Below the pieces are notes generated by a model that saw only the letters and a list, made by a program, of their open reading frames with translations, made no database searches and was not told the origin of the DNA. The translations under genes and the position numbers were made by a program. A stretch of DNA of 33,357 nt from Candidatus Acetothermia bacterium (GTDB lineage: Bacteria; Bipolaricaulota; Bipolaricaulia; RBG-16-55-9; DRXL01), in contig JAJHSH010000068.1 in the NCBI GenBank assembly GCA_022683945.1, forward strand, positions 1-33,357, written 5' to 3'. Positions 23,554 through 30,035 of the stretch are shown here, in pieces (positions within the stretch are counted from its first letter, which is position 1; each line of letters begins with the position of its first letter).

Positions 23554-23802
23554 TTATGAGGGCTGCGCTACTGTTCTTCTTGTGCTGGCGTGAAGAACGG
23601 TGATGCCGACTACTTCCCCTTTTTCGTATCTGATCAAAATATCGTCATCGGTTAGCTCACTGTCGTCGGCGTGGCTTGGTTTTTTAAAATTCAGGTACAG
23701 AACGTCGGCTTCCTCATCGTAGCTGTACCAGATGCGCTTGTATGGTATGTTAAGCAATCGTGGCGCAAGGCTGAGAATTTCTTTGACATCTATTGCGGCC
23801 AT
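23554..23802 (-). CDS. DUF2283 family protein, module 1 (possible antitoxin)
   Basis: 82 aa. The DUF2283 core is clear: WYSYDEEADVLYLNFKKP, a middle DD and YEKGEVVGITVLHAS. These small beta-rich proteins are frequent beside toxin-like genes. Start ATG 23802 has AAGGAGAG 9 nt upstream, within the 3' end of the preceding nuclease-like gene, so the two overlap by 13 bp and are co-translated. Being second and tightly coupled, it is plausibly the antitoxin. Convergent with lemA after 11 nt. Confidence 0.75.
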   Translation of the reverse strand: MAAIDVKEILSLAPRLLNIPYKRIWYSYDEEADVLYLNFKKPSHADDSELTDDDILIRYEKGEVVGITVLHASTRRTVAQPS

Positions 23803-24095
23803 AGCTTGGCTCTCCTTTCTATCTGCTTAATTCTCCTCGTTAAGAAGGCCGTAATAATGAATCCGTCTTCTCCGCCCATTTCTTTGTACACAACAACCAT
23901 ATATTTCCCTGGTTCGATCTCTTTGACTGCCAGATGCTCCCCAGCGTTGCCCGCGTAGACCGTCTGTGGGTTTTGGACAGTCTCGAGAACGTCAAAATAA
24001 TACCCCGCCATTTCTGAGTGCTCTTCAGTGATGTGCAGCCATCTCTCTTCCGTTAATCTGATGGGCACGCCGTGCTTTGACTGGACTATATCCAT
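23790..24095 (-). CDS. PBECR-like small nuclease-fold protein, module 1 (possible toxin)
   Basis: 101 aa. RLTEERWLHITEEHSEMAGYYFDVLETVQNPQTV, taken in parts, and YMVVVYKEMGGEDGFIITAFLT match the phage-barnase-EndoU-ColicinE5/RelE-like proteins that commonly precede DUF2283 genes. The histidines and the terminal beta-strand pattern fit an RNase-like fold. Function inferred; no family member known to me is tested in this pairing. The promoter inside repeat R1 points at this gene, with about 230 nt of leader including 115 nt (24096-24210) in which I see nothing else. Confidence 0.6.
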   Translation of the reverse strand: MDIVQSKHGVPIRLTEERWLHITEEHSEMAGYYFDVLETVQNPQTVYAGNAGEHLAVKEIEPGKYMVVVYKEMGGEDGFIITAFLTRRIKQIERRAKLWPQ

Positions 24096-24210
24096 GCCGG
24101 TTCATGCTAGCATGATCTGGAAAGCTCGTCAAACGCTCTGAGGTTGTTGGTAGTAGTTTAGATTTGACTCGTCCCCATCATTCGCAATGAGGTCCGGGAT
24201 ATGGCTGAAC

Positions 24211-24396
24211 AGTTCTCATCCCTCTTAGGGCTCACCTTCTGTGTCTACTGCACGCTCTGGAGGCCGCTGTCCTCTACGGCCATTCACCTGTTAATGACCT
24301 CAAAACTCATGCTTCCGACTTGGCAGTCATTGTACCATATCCAACGCTCTGGAGTCAATTCCGCCTAAGCAAATAACGCGGGGTCGTTCTGAATCA
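24211..24396 (-). repeat. Dispersed repeat R1 (full length, 186 bp)
   Basis: Shares its whole length with R3 and 165 bp with R2; the most diverged of the three. Contains minus-strand TTGACT (24353-24358), N18, TACAAT (24329-24334). The left edge reads AGTTCTCATCCC and the right edge GTTCTGAATCA; no terminal inverted repeats. The right edge supplies the stop codon of the RelE-like gene. Confidence 0.85.
24329..24358 (-). promoter_or_regulatory. Repeat-borne promoter for module 1
   Basis: TTGACT-N18-TACAAT on the minus strand. The hexamers are identical in R1, R2 and R3 although the spacer differs, which argues for selection. Confidence 0.55.
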
Positions 24397-24669
24397 CGGG
24401 GTCTTTAAGATGTCGTGAGGCCCTACCCGCCGTAGTCGAAGGATGCCGCCTTCTATGATCTCAAATGTCAACCGGTACGCATCTGTCACCCTTGCCTCCC
24501 AGATGTCGGATACTCCTTGGATCTTCTTGGCTTTGAGGGAAGGATAACGTAGGTTCTCAAAGAGCATTTGGATCGCCTTGTCCACCCGGCTTTGGATCTC
24601 CTGAGGCAATTTACCATAGTCTTGCAAGAATGGATCGGTACGCTCTATCCCCTTGAACCGGACAGCCAT
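24394..24669 (-). CDS. RelE/ParE-like toxin, module 2
   Basis: 91 aa. FLQDYGKLPQEIQSRVDKAIQML, SLKAKKIQGVSDIWEARVTDAYRLTF and the closing RRVGPHDIL, read as separate blocks, are the pattern of RelE/YoeB-like mRNA interferases; W-E-A-R-V and Y-R-L-T-F mark the central beta-sheet. It follows the AbrB-type antitoxin by 6 nt. The TGA stop is formed by the last three bases of repeat R1. Confidence 0.8.
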   Translation of the reverse strand: MAVRFKGIERTDPFLQDYGKLPQEIQSRVDKAIQMLFENLRYPSLKAKKIQGVSDIWEARVTDAYRLTFEIIEGGILRLRRVGPHDILKTP

Positions 24670-24675
24670 GGATCG

Positions 24676-24966
24676 CTAGCGCCTTTTATGACTGTGCAAA
24701 TCTCGGATCAGTTCGTCAGGGTTCTTAAAGCGCTTGACCCTTCCGGCGCGGATGGCTTCGTCGGCCTCGCGTTCCTTCTCCTGCCACGCTTTCGTCCAGA
24801 ACCAAGCTTGGCTAGGATCAATCAGCTTGCGCGGCTTGAGCAAGATGCCTTCCGGGGCGATCTCCACCTCTAGAAGGTCCCCCTCCTCAAGCGCGAACTG
24901 TTCCCGAAGCCTCTTGGGAATGGTGATTTGACCATGACCTCGCACCGGGATCGTCTTGGCTGCCAT
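24676..24966 (-). CDS. AbrB/MazE-type antitoxin, module 2
   Basis: 96 aa. The SpoVT/AbrB swapped-hairpin DNA-binding domain is plain: IPVRGHGQITIPKRLREQFALEEGDLLEVEI in parts, followed by a C-terminal tail with HSHKRR that would wrap the toxin. ATG 24966 (MAAKTIPVRG) is chosen because the domain begins there; longer forms run back into repeat R2. The R2 promoter drives it through a leader of about 200 nt. Antitoxin-first order fits autoregulation. Confidence 0.82.
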   Translation of the reverse strand: MAAKTIPVRGHGQITIPKRLREQFALEEGDLLEVEIAPEGILLKPRKLIDPSQAWFWTKAWQEKEREADEAIRAGRVKRFKNPDELIRDLHSHKRR

Positions 24967-25053
24967 ACTCAAGCACCGTTCCTTTGTCAGACAAAGATTC
25001 CAAGATATTGTAAAGCAAAGCGGCTCCAAGGGCAAGCACATCTTTGACTGGAT

Positions 25054-25218
25054 AGTTCTCATCCCTCTTAGGGCTCACCTTCTGTGGCTACAGCACGCTC
25101 TGGAGTCCGCTTCCTCTACAGCCATTCACCTGTCAATGACCTCAAAACTCATGCTTCCGACTTGACAGCTATTGTATGATATCCAGCGCCCTGAAGTCAA
25201 TTCTGCCTCAGCAAATAA
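25054..25218 (-). repeat. Dispersed repeat R2 (165 bp)
   Basis: Same as R3 apart from a few substitutions and a 1-nt deletion in the coding-like segment; it lacks the last 21 bp of R1/R3. Carries TTGACT (25195-25200), N18, TACAAT (25171-25176) pointing into module 2. Confidence 0.85.
25171..25200 (-). promoter_or_regulatory. Repeat-borne promoter for module 2
   Basis: TTGACT-N18-TACAAT on the minus strand; predicted RNA start near 25164. Confidence 0.55.
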
Positions 25219-25254
25219 AGTTAGCCCCGACGCATAAATCCCAGAGTCTAGCCC

Positions 25255-25355
25255 TTACTGCCTCCTGAGCAGTCGGAGGAATTCTGCAGGAGAGACAATC
25301 TGAACGCCTTGGTACTGCTGCAAGCTGTCAACACAAGTCTCTCATGGTTGACCAC
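25255..25355 (-). pseudogene. Decayed C-terminus of a PIN-family toxin
   Basis: On the minus strand the frame ending at TAA 25255-25257 reads LQQYQGVQIVSPAEFLRLL, the usual ending of PIN-type toxins (Y-x-G-I-x-I-V-T-P-x-E-F-L). Upstream a different frame continues the similarity (NHERLVL), so a frameshift has broken it, and the rest of the gene is gone. It lies between R2 and module 3; the rest of 25219-25367 shows nothing else. Confidence 0.5.
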
Positions 25356-25367
25356 TACCTGGCCGGT

Positions 25368-25670
25368 TCAATACTTGACGAGCTCTTTCAGTTGAGGTCG
25401 CCTGCGGATCTCCCCTGTAGCTGGATCGAAGTCTTCGACGATCACGTAGACCACGGGCTGATCGGGGTCCGCGCCTTCACGGCCGATCCGCTCCGCCCAG
25501 GCATTGTAAGCCTCATCGCTCATAATCTGGAAGATGAGATGGGCGCGGAAGGGGAGTTGCTCAGCAAGGTCGGGATGCTCCAGCACATACTGAGTGAAAG
25601 CTCGGCCCAAAGCGGCATTCTTCTCCTTCATTGTTGTTTCTCGCAGGCTCTTCTTGCTTCTACCCCTCAT
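25368..25670 (-). CDS. DUF5647-like protein, module 3 second gene
   Basis: 100 aa. The segment KNAALGRAFTQYVLEHPDLAEQLP resembles the DUF5647 core (N-x-x-L-x-x-E-F-x-x-Y-V-L-E-H-P). The C-terminal part ending RPQLKELVKY is hydrophilic. Start ATG 25670 overlaps the upstream stop as ATGA. The domain has no known activity; its context suggests one half of a toxin-antitoxin-like pair, role unassigned. Confidence 0.6.
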   Translation of the reverse strand: MRGRSKKSLRETTMKEKNAALGRAFTQYVLEHPDLAEQLPFRAHLIFQIMSDEAYNAWAERIGREGADPDQPVVYVIVEDFDPATGEIRRRPQLKELVKY

Positions 25671-25984
25671 GTGGGGAACCTCCCTTCGAGGAACCGCTCC
25701 CGGTAGCGTTCCCAATTCTCATGCAAATCTCTTTGTCCTTGGGTCAAAGCCCGGCTGTAGTCGATGTCCAGCCAGATCCGGCGGCGTTCTCCTTGCCGAT
25801 TGAACTCATCAATATGTGAGCGCTCATGGACGCAGTCATGCCGTCGCACCGGCTTCCACCGCCCTTGATCCTGCACCTCCAGCTGCACGACGTACCAGAT
25901 GACTTTGCCGCGCTCGACTTGCTGGAAATGGCGGTATCGAACATCGGTGTCCAGGTTATAGCTGAACTCGACCTGCTTAGACAT
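25667..25984 (-). CDS. Hypothetical protein, DUF7718-like, module 3 first gene
   Basis: 105 aa, very rich in R, H, W and Y. VRYRHFQQVERGKVIWYVVQLEVQDQGRW and HDCVHERSHIDEFNRQGERR, taken separately, resemble small proteins I associate with DUF7718; the assignment is tentative. Several conserved-looking histidines (VHERSHID) could form an active or metal site. It is the first gene after repeat R3 and is translationally coupled to the DUF5647-like gene. Confidence 0.5.
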   Translation of the reverse strand: MSKQVEFSYNLDTDVRYRHFQQVERGKVIWYVVQLEVQDQGRWKPVRRHDCVHERSHIDEFNRQGERRRIWLDIDYSRALTQGQRDLHENWERYRERFLEGRFPT

Positions 25985-26113
25985 TCAGATCTCAGTAATT
26001 TTACCCATGCATTTGTTCACTCGCAAGATTACTGTGTTATGGCAAGCACACTTGTCCATCGGGTACCCCAGTCTACAACGATCTTTTAACCAAAGATCAC
26101 TGAGGGCGTCAAA

Positions 26114-26299
26114 AGTTCTCATCCCACTTAGGGCTCACCTTCTGTGTCTACAGCACGCTCTGGAGTCCGCTTCCCTCTACGGCCATTCACCTGTCAATGA
26201 CCTCAAAACTCATGCTTCCGACTTGACAGCTATTGTATGATATCCAGCGCCCTGAAGTCAATTCTGCCTAAGCAAATAACGCGGGGTCGTTCTGAATCA
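26114..26299 (-). repeat. Dispersed repeat R3 (full length, 186 bp)
   Basis: Same boundaries and length as R1. Carries TTGACT (26256-26261), N18, TACAAT (26232-26237). In the minus-strand RNA, GGUCAUU and AAUGGCC pair with a G-U wobble around an 8-nt loop. The bases 25985-26113 to its left form the leader of module 3 with no further feature. Confidence 0.85.
26232..26261 (-). promoter_or_regulatory. Repeat-borne promoter for module 3
   Basis: TTGACT-N18-TACAAT on the minus strand, identical in hexamers and spacing to R1 and R2. Confidence 0.55.
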
Positions 26300-26372
26300 A
26301 GTAGCGATACGGAAAGGGGGGATGGAAAAGATGAAAACGGCGAATAAGGATTTTCAGGAAGGCTCTGGTATA

Positions 26373-26421
26373 GTGTCAATGATGCAACTGCGCTTGACAC
26401 CACCAATATCTATGTTAACCT
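26373..26421 (+). promoter_or_regulatory. Promoter and operator candidate for module 4
   Basis: TTGACA (26394-26399) with a poor -10 (TAACCT, 26416-26421). GTGTCAA (26373-26379) and TTGACAC (26394-26400) form an inverted repeat overlapping the -35, a likely site for antitoxin autorepression. The region 26300-26372 holds nothing else clear. Confidence 0.45.
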
Positions 26422-26469
26422 AGAGCTATACCCATGCCGTACTCAACAATTTACACCAAGGAGGAACTC

Positions 26470-26751
26470 ATGGCATTAAAGCGAGTCGAAGTCGAACTAC
26501 CCGAGGAGCTATGGAAGCTGGCCGGGATACCAGCCAAAAAAGCCAGCGCCAAACTTCAAGAGATGTTAGTTATGGAGCTGTTGCGCCAAGGGAAACTTTC
26601 TCAAAGCAAAGCAGCAAAGCTTTTAGGGATAGATCGCTGGGATCTGGCAGATGTCATGGCTGCCTACGATGTGCCAACAACTATTCTTACTAAGGCTGAC
26701 CTTGATCGAGAGCAGGCGCACTGGGAGCGTCTTCGCTCTAAAAAATCATGA
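26470..26751 (+). CDS. UPF0175 family antitoxin, module 4
   Basis: 93 aa. The C-terminal helix-turn-helix is plain: ELLRQGKLSQSKAAKLLGIDRWDLADVMA, read as two halves, followed by YDVPTTILTKADLDRE. UPF0175 proteins are the usual partners of DUF3368 PIN-like toxins. ATG 26470 has AAGGAGG (26458-26464) 5 nt upstream; the longer frame from 26434 would place the Shine-Dalgarno inside the gene. The only module on the plus strand. Confidence 0.85.
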   Translation: MALKRVEVELPEELWKLAGIPAKKASAKLQEMLVMELLRQGKLSQSKAAKLLGIDRWDLADVMAAYDVPTTILTKADLDREQAHWERLRSKKS

Positions 26752-27251
26752 CGGTTATCGTATCCGATAGCGGCCCATTGATCTCCTTTGCGCGAATAGA
26801 CCGATTGAAGCTCATTGGGAAAATCGTCAATCAAGTTTTGATTCCGCCCGCAGTGCTAGAAGAGATAGCTCCAAAAGGCAAGAGAAAAAAAGGAGCCGCT
26901 GCCCTCCAAAGGGCTCCCTGGATCGTTGTCGAAAATTTAAAAGATCCTCAATTGCTAGACCTAGTTTCTCCAGACACTGACCCTGGCGAACGCGCGGCTA
27001 TCGCCCTGGCTTATGAGCGGGGGTTACCATTATTGATCGATGATTTTACTGGTCGGCAAGAAGCGGAACGACTCAAAGTTAGCATTATAGGCTCAGTAGG
27101 CTTGCTACTTGAAGCGAAGAAACAAGAAGTCATTTTTCAAGTGAAACCTCTTTTAGATACTCTGCTGCAAGATGGTTTCCGACTTGCGCAGGAGACTTAT
27201 CAAGAAGCTCTCAGGAGGGCAAACGAATCAGAGCAAACGCCCCGTGTCTAA
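26748..27251 (+). CDS. DUF3368 PIN-like toxin, module 4
   Basis: 167 aa. VSDSGPLISFARIDRL (first acidic residue of the PIN site), a conserved E in PPAVLEEI, TDPGERAAIALAYERGLPLLIDD (E and D-D of the site) and the C-terminal IGSVGLLLEAKKQ are all DUF3368 features. Likely a ribonuclease toxin. Overlaps the antitoxin stop as ATGA. Its own stop lies in the loop of the following terminator. Confidence 0.85.
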   Translation: MTVIVSDSGPLISFARIDRLKLIGKIVNQVLIPPAVLEEIAPKGKRKKGAAALQRAPWIVVENLKDPQLLDLVSPDTDPGERAAIALAYERGLPLLIDDFTGRQEAERLKVSIIGSVGLLLEAKKQEVIFQVKPLLDTLLQDGFRLAQETYQEALRRANESEQTPRV

Positions 27252-27273
27252 TACACCGGGCGTTTTGTCTTTT
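27235..27273 (+). terminator. Rho-independent terminator after module 4
   Basis: AAACGCCC (27235-27242) pairs with GGGCGTTT (27258-27265), with an inner GTGT/ACAC stem, loop CTAAT, then TTTTGTCTTTT. It is the only clear intrinsic terminator in the window. Confidence 0.85.
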
Positions 27274-27446
27274 CAACGTTCAGCCAGCTGCTCGTTGGCA
27301 TTGAGCAGATCGAAGCCATAGATCGTGCCATCGGGAGCTAGGTCCAGATTCAGCTCCTCGCTCACTTTGATCGTTTCCACCTCCACCGGACGCTCCTTCA
27401 GATGGAGATAGGCGATATTATATCGCGGGTCGTAGGTCAATCTCAT
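27273..27446 (-). CDS. Orphan DUF2283 family protein
   Basis: 57 aa. MRLTYDPRYNIAYLHLKERP, V-E-T-I-K-V and DLAPDGTIYGFDLLNANEQL, in this order, form a minimal DUF2283 domain. ATG 27446 has AGGAGG upstream. It is a shorter relative of the module 1 protein, with no partner gene; the partial repeat R4 lies 64 nt upstream, so the partner may have been lost. It converges on the terminator of module 4. Confidence 0.75.
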   Translation of the reverse strand: MRLTYDPRYNIAYLHLKERPVEVETIKVSEELNLDLAPDGTIYGFDLLNANEQLAER

Positions 27447-27510
27447 AGCAATCTCCTCCTGCTGCACTAAAAATACCGCGTGATGAGCGTAATTAACAGC
27501 CATCCGTCCG

Positions 27511-27571
27511 CTCTCATCCCTCATAGGGCTCACCTTCTGTGTCTATTGCTCGCTCTGGAGTCCGCTTCCCT
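27511..27571 (-). repeat. Dispersed repeat R4 (partial, 61 bp)
   Basis: Matches only the left part of R1-R3 (CTCATCCC to GCTTCCCT on the plus strand) and lacks the promoter half. GCTCTGGA (27552-27559) and TCCAGAGC (27580-27587) make an 8-bp stem at the break. The rest of 27588-27880 shows only short hairpins (GGGAC/GTCCC at 27627-27640) and no gene I can support. Confidence 0.75.
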
Positions 27572-27881
27572 TACGCCTTTCCAGAGCAATTTCCAAACAC
27601 CCCCCTTTTGCACTCTCTTCGGACTAGGGACACCTGTCCCGAACAGGGCGAAAATGCGCTTCTGATCTGACACAAACACCTCAAGAGACGAGAAAACGCC
27701 ACAACGCGCTTCTCTAGGGCGCTTTTCTGCAAATTCCACCCTTGTCCCTCTTGGGCGCAAAGAGGTGTTAGCCCACCCCACACCATCACCCGCTGGGCTT
27801 GTCAAAGATCACCCCTAGACTTCTCCGGCCTCGATCCGCCGCGTCTGGCCCATGCCCATAGAGCCATCCCGAAGAGCTTAC

Positions 27882-27910
27882 TTGAATCCTCGTCGGACTT
27901 GACCTAAACT
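27882..27910 (+). promoter_or_regulatory. Promoter for htpX, leaderless
   Basis: TTGAAT (27882-27887), 17-nt spacer, TAAACT (27905-27910), only 7 nt before ATG 27918. RNA should start at or beside the ATG. No Shine-Dalgarno. Confidence 0.5.
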
Positions 27911-27917
27911 GGGCGTT

Positions 27918-28814
27918 ATGTACGAAGCCATCGCTGCCAATCGCCGCAACACGTTTCTCTTGATCGCTGTGATCATTGTCGTCTTGATGCTCTTGGGCTA
28001 TACGCTGGGGTTATATTGGGGGCTGGGCGAGGGCGGGCTCTGGATCGCCGGGATCGTCGCGCTCGCTTGGATTGGGATCAGCTATTTTAACGGTGCCAGC
28101 ATCTTGCTGTCAGCTAGTGGCGCTCGCGAGATTCAAAAGGCCGACCATCCCCAGCTCTTTAATGTCGTCGAGGAGCTGACGATTGCCTCTGGCCTGCCCA
28201 TGCCGAAAATCTATATTATCGAAGATTCGGCCCCTAATGCTTTTGCGACGGGACGCGACCCGGAACACGCTGCGGTAGCCATTACAACAGGACTTTTGGA
28301 AAAGCTAGACCGGGCTGAGCTGCAGGGCGTGATGGCCCATGAGCTCTCTCACATTCAGAATCGCGATATTCTCTACGCGACGCTCATCGGTGCGCTGGCC
28401 GGCGCGATTATTCTCATCTCAGACGTCTTCTTGCGCTCGCTGCGCTTCGGCATCGGACGGAGCAGCCGGGGCGGGAAGAGCAAGGGCGGCGGCGCGGCAC
28501 TGGTTGTCCTCTTGGGGTTGATATTAGCTCTGCTGGCTCCATTGATCGCTCGGCTCTTGCAGTTGAGCGTCTCGCGCCAGCGCGAATATCTCGCCGACGC
28601 CTCGGCAGCCATGATGACCCGCTACCCGGAAGGACTTGCTTCAGCTTTAGAAAAGATCGCGCGCGACCCAGATAAACTAGAGGTCGCCAGCCGCGCGACG
28701 CAGCATCTCTATATCGTCAATCCGTTTGAAAAAGATCAATGGAGTCTGGATTCTCTCTGGTCTACCCATCCGCCGTTGGAAGAGCGCGTCAAGCGTCTGC
28801 GCGCCCTGCGTTAA
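27918..28814 (+). CDS. htpX: Membrane zinc metalloprotease HtpX
   Basis: 298 aa, M48 family quality-control protease of the cytoplasmic membrane. Two N-terminal helices (about 12-34 and 40-60), the zinc motif HELSH (141-145), two further helices (about 156-175 and 193-215) and the third zinc ligand in [13 protein letters not shown] Gly/Lys-rich loop ([13 protein letters not shown]) lies between the last two helices. Normal length. The stop overlaps the sigma factor stop in TTAA (28811-28814). Confidence 0.93.
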   Translation: MYEAIAANRRNTFLLIAVIIVVLMLLGYTLGLYWGLGEGGLWIAGIVALAWIGISYFNGASILLSASGAREIQKADHPQLFNVVEELTIASGLPMPKIYIIEDSAPNAFATGRDPEHAAVAITTGLLEKLDRAELQGVMAHELSHIQNRDILYATLIGALAGAIILISDVFLRSLRFGIGRSSRGGKSKGGGAALVVLLGLILALLAPLIARLLQLSVSRQREYLADASAAMMTRYPEGLASALEKIARDPDKLEVASRATQHLYIVNPFEKDQWSLDSLWSTHPPLEERVKRLRALR

Positions 28815-29797
28815 TTCAGGTGAAAATCGCCCTCTTGGATGAGATTCTCAAACGATTCGAGCTTCTGGCGCAGCTTCATCCCGCGCAGACGGTCTATCGC
28901 TTCTTTCTCGATCTGACGAATGCGCTCGCGACTGAGATTGAACTCTTTGCCCACTTCTTCTAAAGTCAGGGGCTGCTGCCCGCTCAGGCCAAAGCGCAGC
29001 TCCAGCACCTTGCGCTCGCGCTCCGGCAAGCTGCTAATAGCGCGTCGCAACTCTTCGTCTTTGATCTGCTTGAAGGCTTCTTTTAAGGGGGAAGACTTCG
29101 TCCGGCCGATGAAATCGCCCAGCACCGAGCCCTCTTCTTCGTCGCCGATGGGCTCCTCAAACGAGCGCGTGTAGGGGCTGATCTTCTTGACGCGCTCGAC
29201 CTCTTCTATAGGGACTCCCAGCATCTTCGAGAGATCTTGAATTGTAGGCGGTTCGCCGCACTCTTGGACGTACTCTTCTTCGGCCTTGTAGATGCGGCGC
29301 ATCAGCTCTAATACGTGTGTGGGGATGCGGATCGTGCGTGCTTTGTCAGCAATCGCTCTGCTGATCGCCTGACGGATCCACCACGTGGCATAGGTGCTGA
29401 ACTTATAGCCCTTGCGATAGTCAAACTTCTCGATGGCTCGCATCAGGCCGATATTGCCCTCTTGAATCAAATCCAAGAGCGAGAGCCCGCTTCCCTGATG
29501 TTTCTTGGCGATCGAGACGACCAAGCGCAGGTTGGCCAGCGCCAATTGCTTGCGGGCCTCTTTGTCGCCACGGGCCACGCGCCGCGCCAGCTTCACTTCC
29601 TCATCGCGCGTCAAGAGCGAGACCTTGCCGATCTCCTGAAGATAGAGCTTGACGAGATCTTCTGAGAGGTCATCTTCTTGATGGATCTCCGGCTCGACCT
29701 CTTCTTGTTCGAGCTCCTCTTCGAGTTCTTCTTCGTGATCTTTCATTTCCAAGAGCTCCATATCCTCTTCTTCGACGATATTGGGCATACGAATCAC
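28811..29797 (-). CDS. rpoD: Primary RNA polymerase sigma factor (RpoD/SigA)
   Basis: Directs housekeeping transcription. A Glu-rich N-terminus replaces region 1.1; then region 1.2 ([17 protein letters not shown]), 2 ([40 protein letters not shown] in parts, and [13 protein letters not shown]), 3 and 4 ([39 protein letters not shown]). I prefer GTG 29797, 6 nt after GGAGGAG; ATG 29812 lacks a Shine-Dalgarno and its second and third codons are that same GGAGGAG. ATG 29788 is another option. The leader is about 110-125 nt. Confidence 0.92.
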   Translation of the reverse strand: MIRMPNIVEEEDMELLEMKDHEEELEEELEQEEVEPEIHQEDDLSEDLVKLYLQEIGKVSLLTRDEEVKLARRVARGDKEARKQLALANLRLVVSIAKKHQGSGLSLLDLIQEGNIGLMRAIEKFDYRKGYKFSTYATWWIRQAISRAIADKARTIRIPTHVLELMRRIYKAEEEYVQECGEPPTIQDLSKMLGVPIEEVERVKKISPYTRSFEEPIGDEEEGSVLGDFIGRTKSSPLKEAFKQIKDEELRRAISSLPERERKVLELRFGLSGQQPLTLEEVGKEFNLSRERIRQIEKEAIDRLRGMKLRQKLESFENLIQEGDFHLN

Positions 29798-29858
29798 AGA
29801 CGTCTCCTCCATCTGCTGTGGCTATTGATAATATTATGCGTGCCTTTGCGGATTTGAA

Positions 29859-29884
29859 CAAAGAAGCCTCTGGAACAACCAGAG
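29859..29884 (-). promoter_or_regulatory. Leader hairpin of the sigma factor gene
   Basis: CTCTGG (29868-29873) and CCAGAG (29879-29884) form a 6-bp stem; a second hairpin is CTTTG (29844-29848) with CAAAG (29859-29863). They lie between the promoter and the gene and may modulate it. Confidence 0.4.
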
Positions 29885-29929
29885 AACAGCATCGAACCGG
29901 TAAGACCGCACTGAGCCAAGCTGGAAATT

Positions 29930-29958
29930 ATTATAATCGCCGGAGAGCAATTTGTCAA
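29930..29958 (-). promoter_or_regulatory. Perfect consensus promoter for the sigma factor gene
   Basis: TTGACA (29953-29958), 17-nt spacer, TATAAT (29930-29935) on the minus strand: all twelve bases match. It implies the sigma factor drives its own gene. Confidence 0.85.
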
Positions 29959-29998
29959 TAGGTGACCGCTGTCCGTACGCATCAGGGGACAGGGCTCC

Positions 29999-30027
29999 TT
30001 GTCAACAGTATGAGGCCGGACTATAGT
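29999..30027 (+). promoter_or_regulatory. Promoter for ddl, leaderless
   Basis: TTGTCA (29999-30004), 17-nt spacer, TATAGT (30022-30027), 8 nt before ATG 30036. No Shine-Dalgarno. Confidence 0.6.
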
Positions 30028-30035
30028 TAAAGATT

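Noticed and set aside
24211..27571. R1-R4 as a CRISPR array or integron attC sites
   Set aside because: Copies are 165-186 bp and about 0.85-1.4 kb apart, so not CRISPR. They lack the paired attC core motifs and there is no integrase gene.
27530..27805. 91-residue open frame on the minus strand upstream of htpX
   Set aside because: It runs into repeat R4, has no Shine-Dalgarno, and no domain is recognisable.
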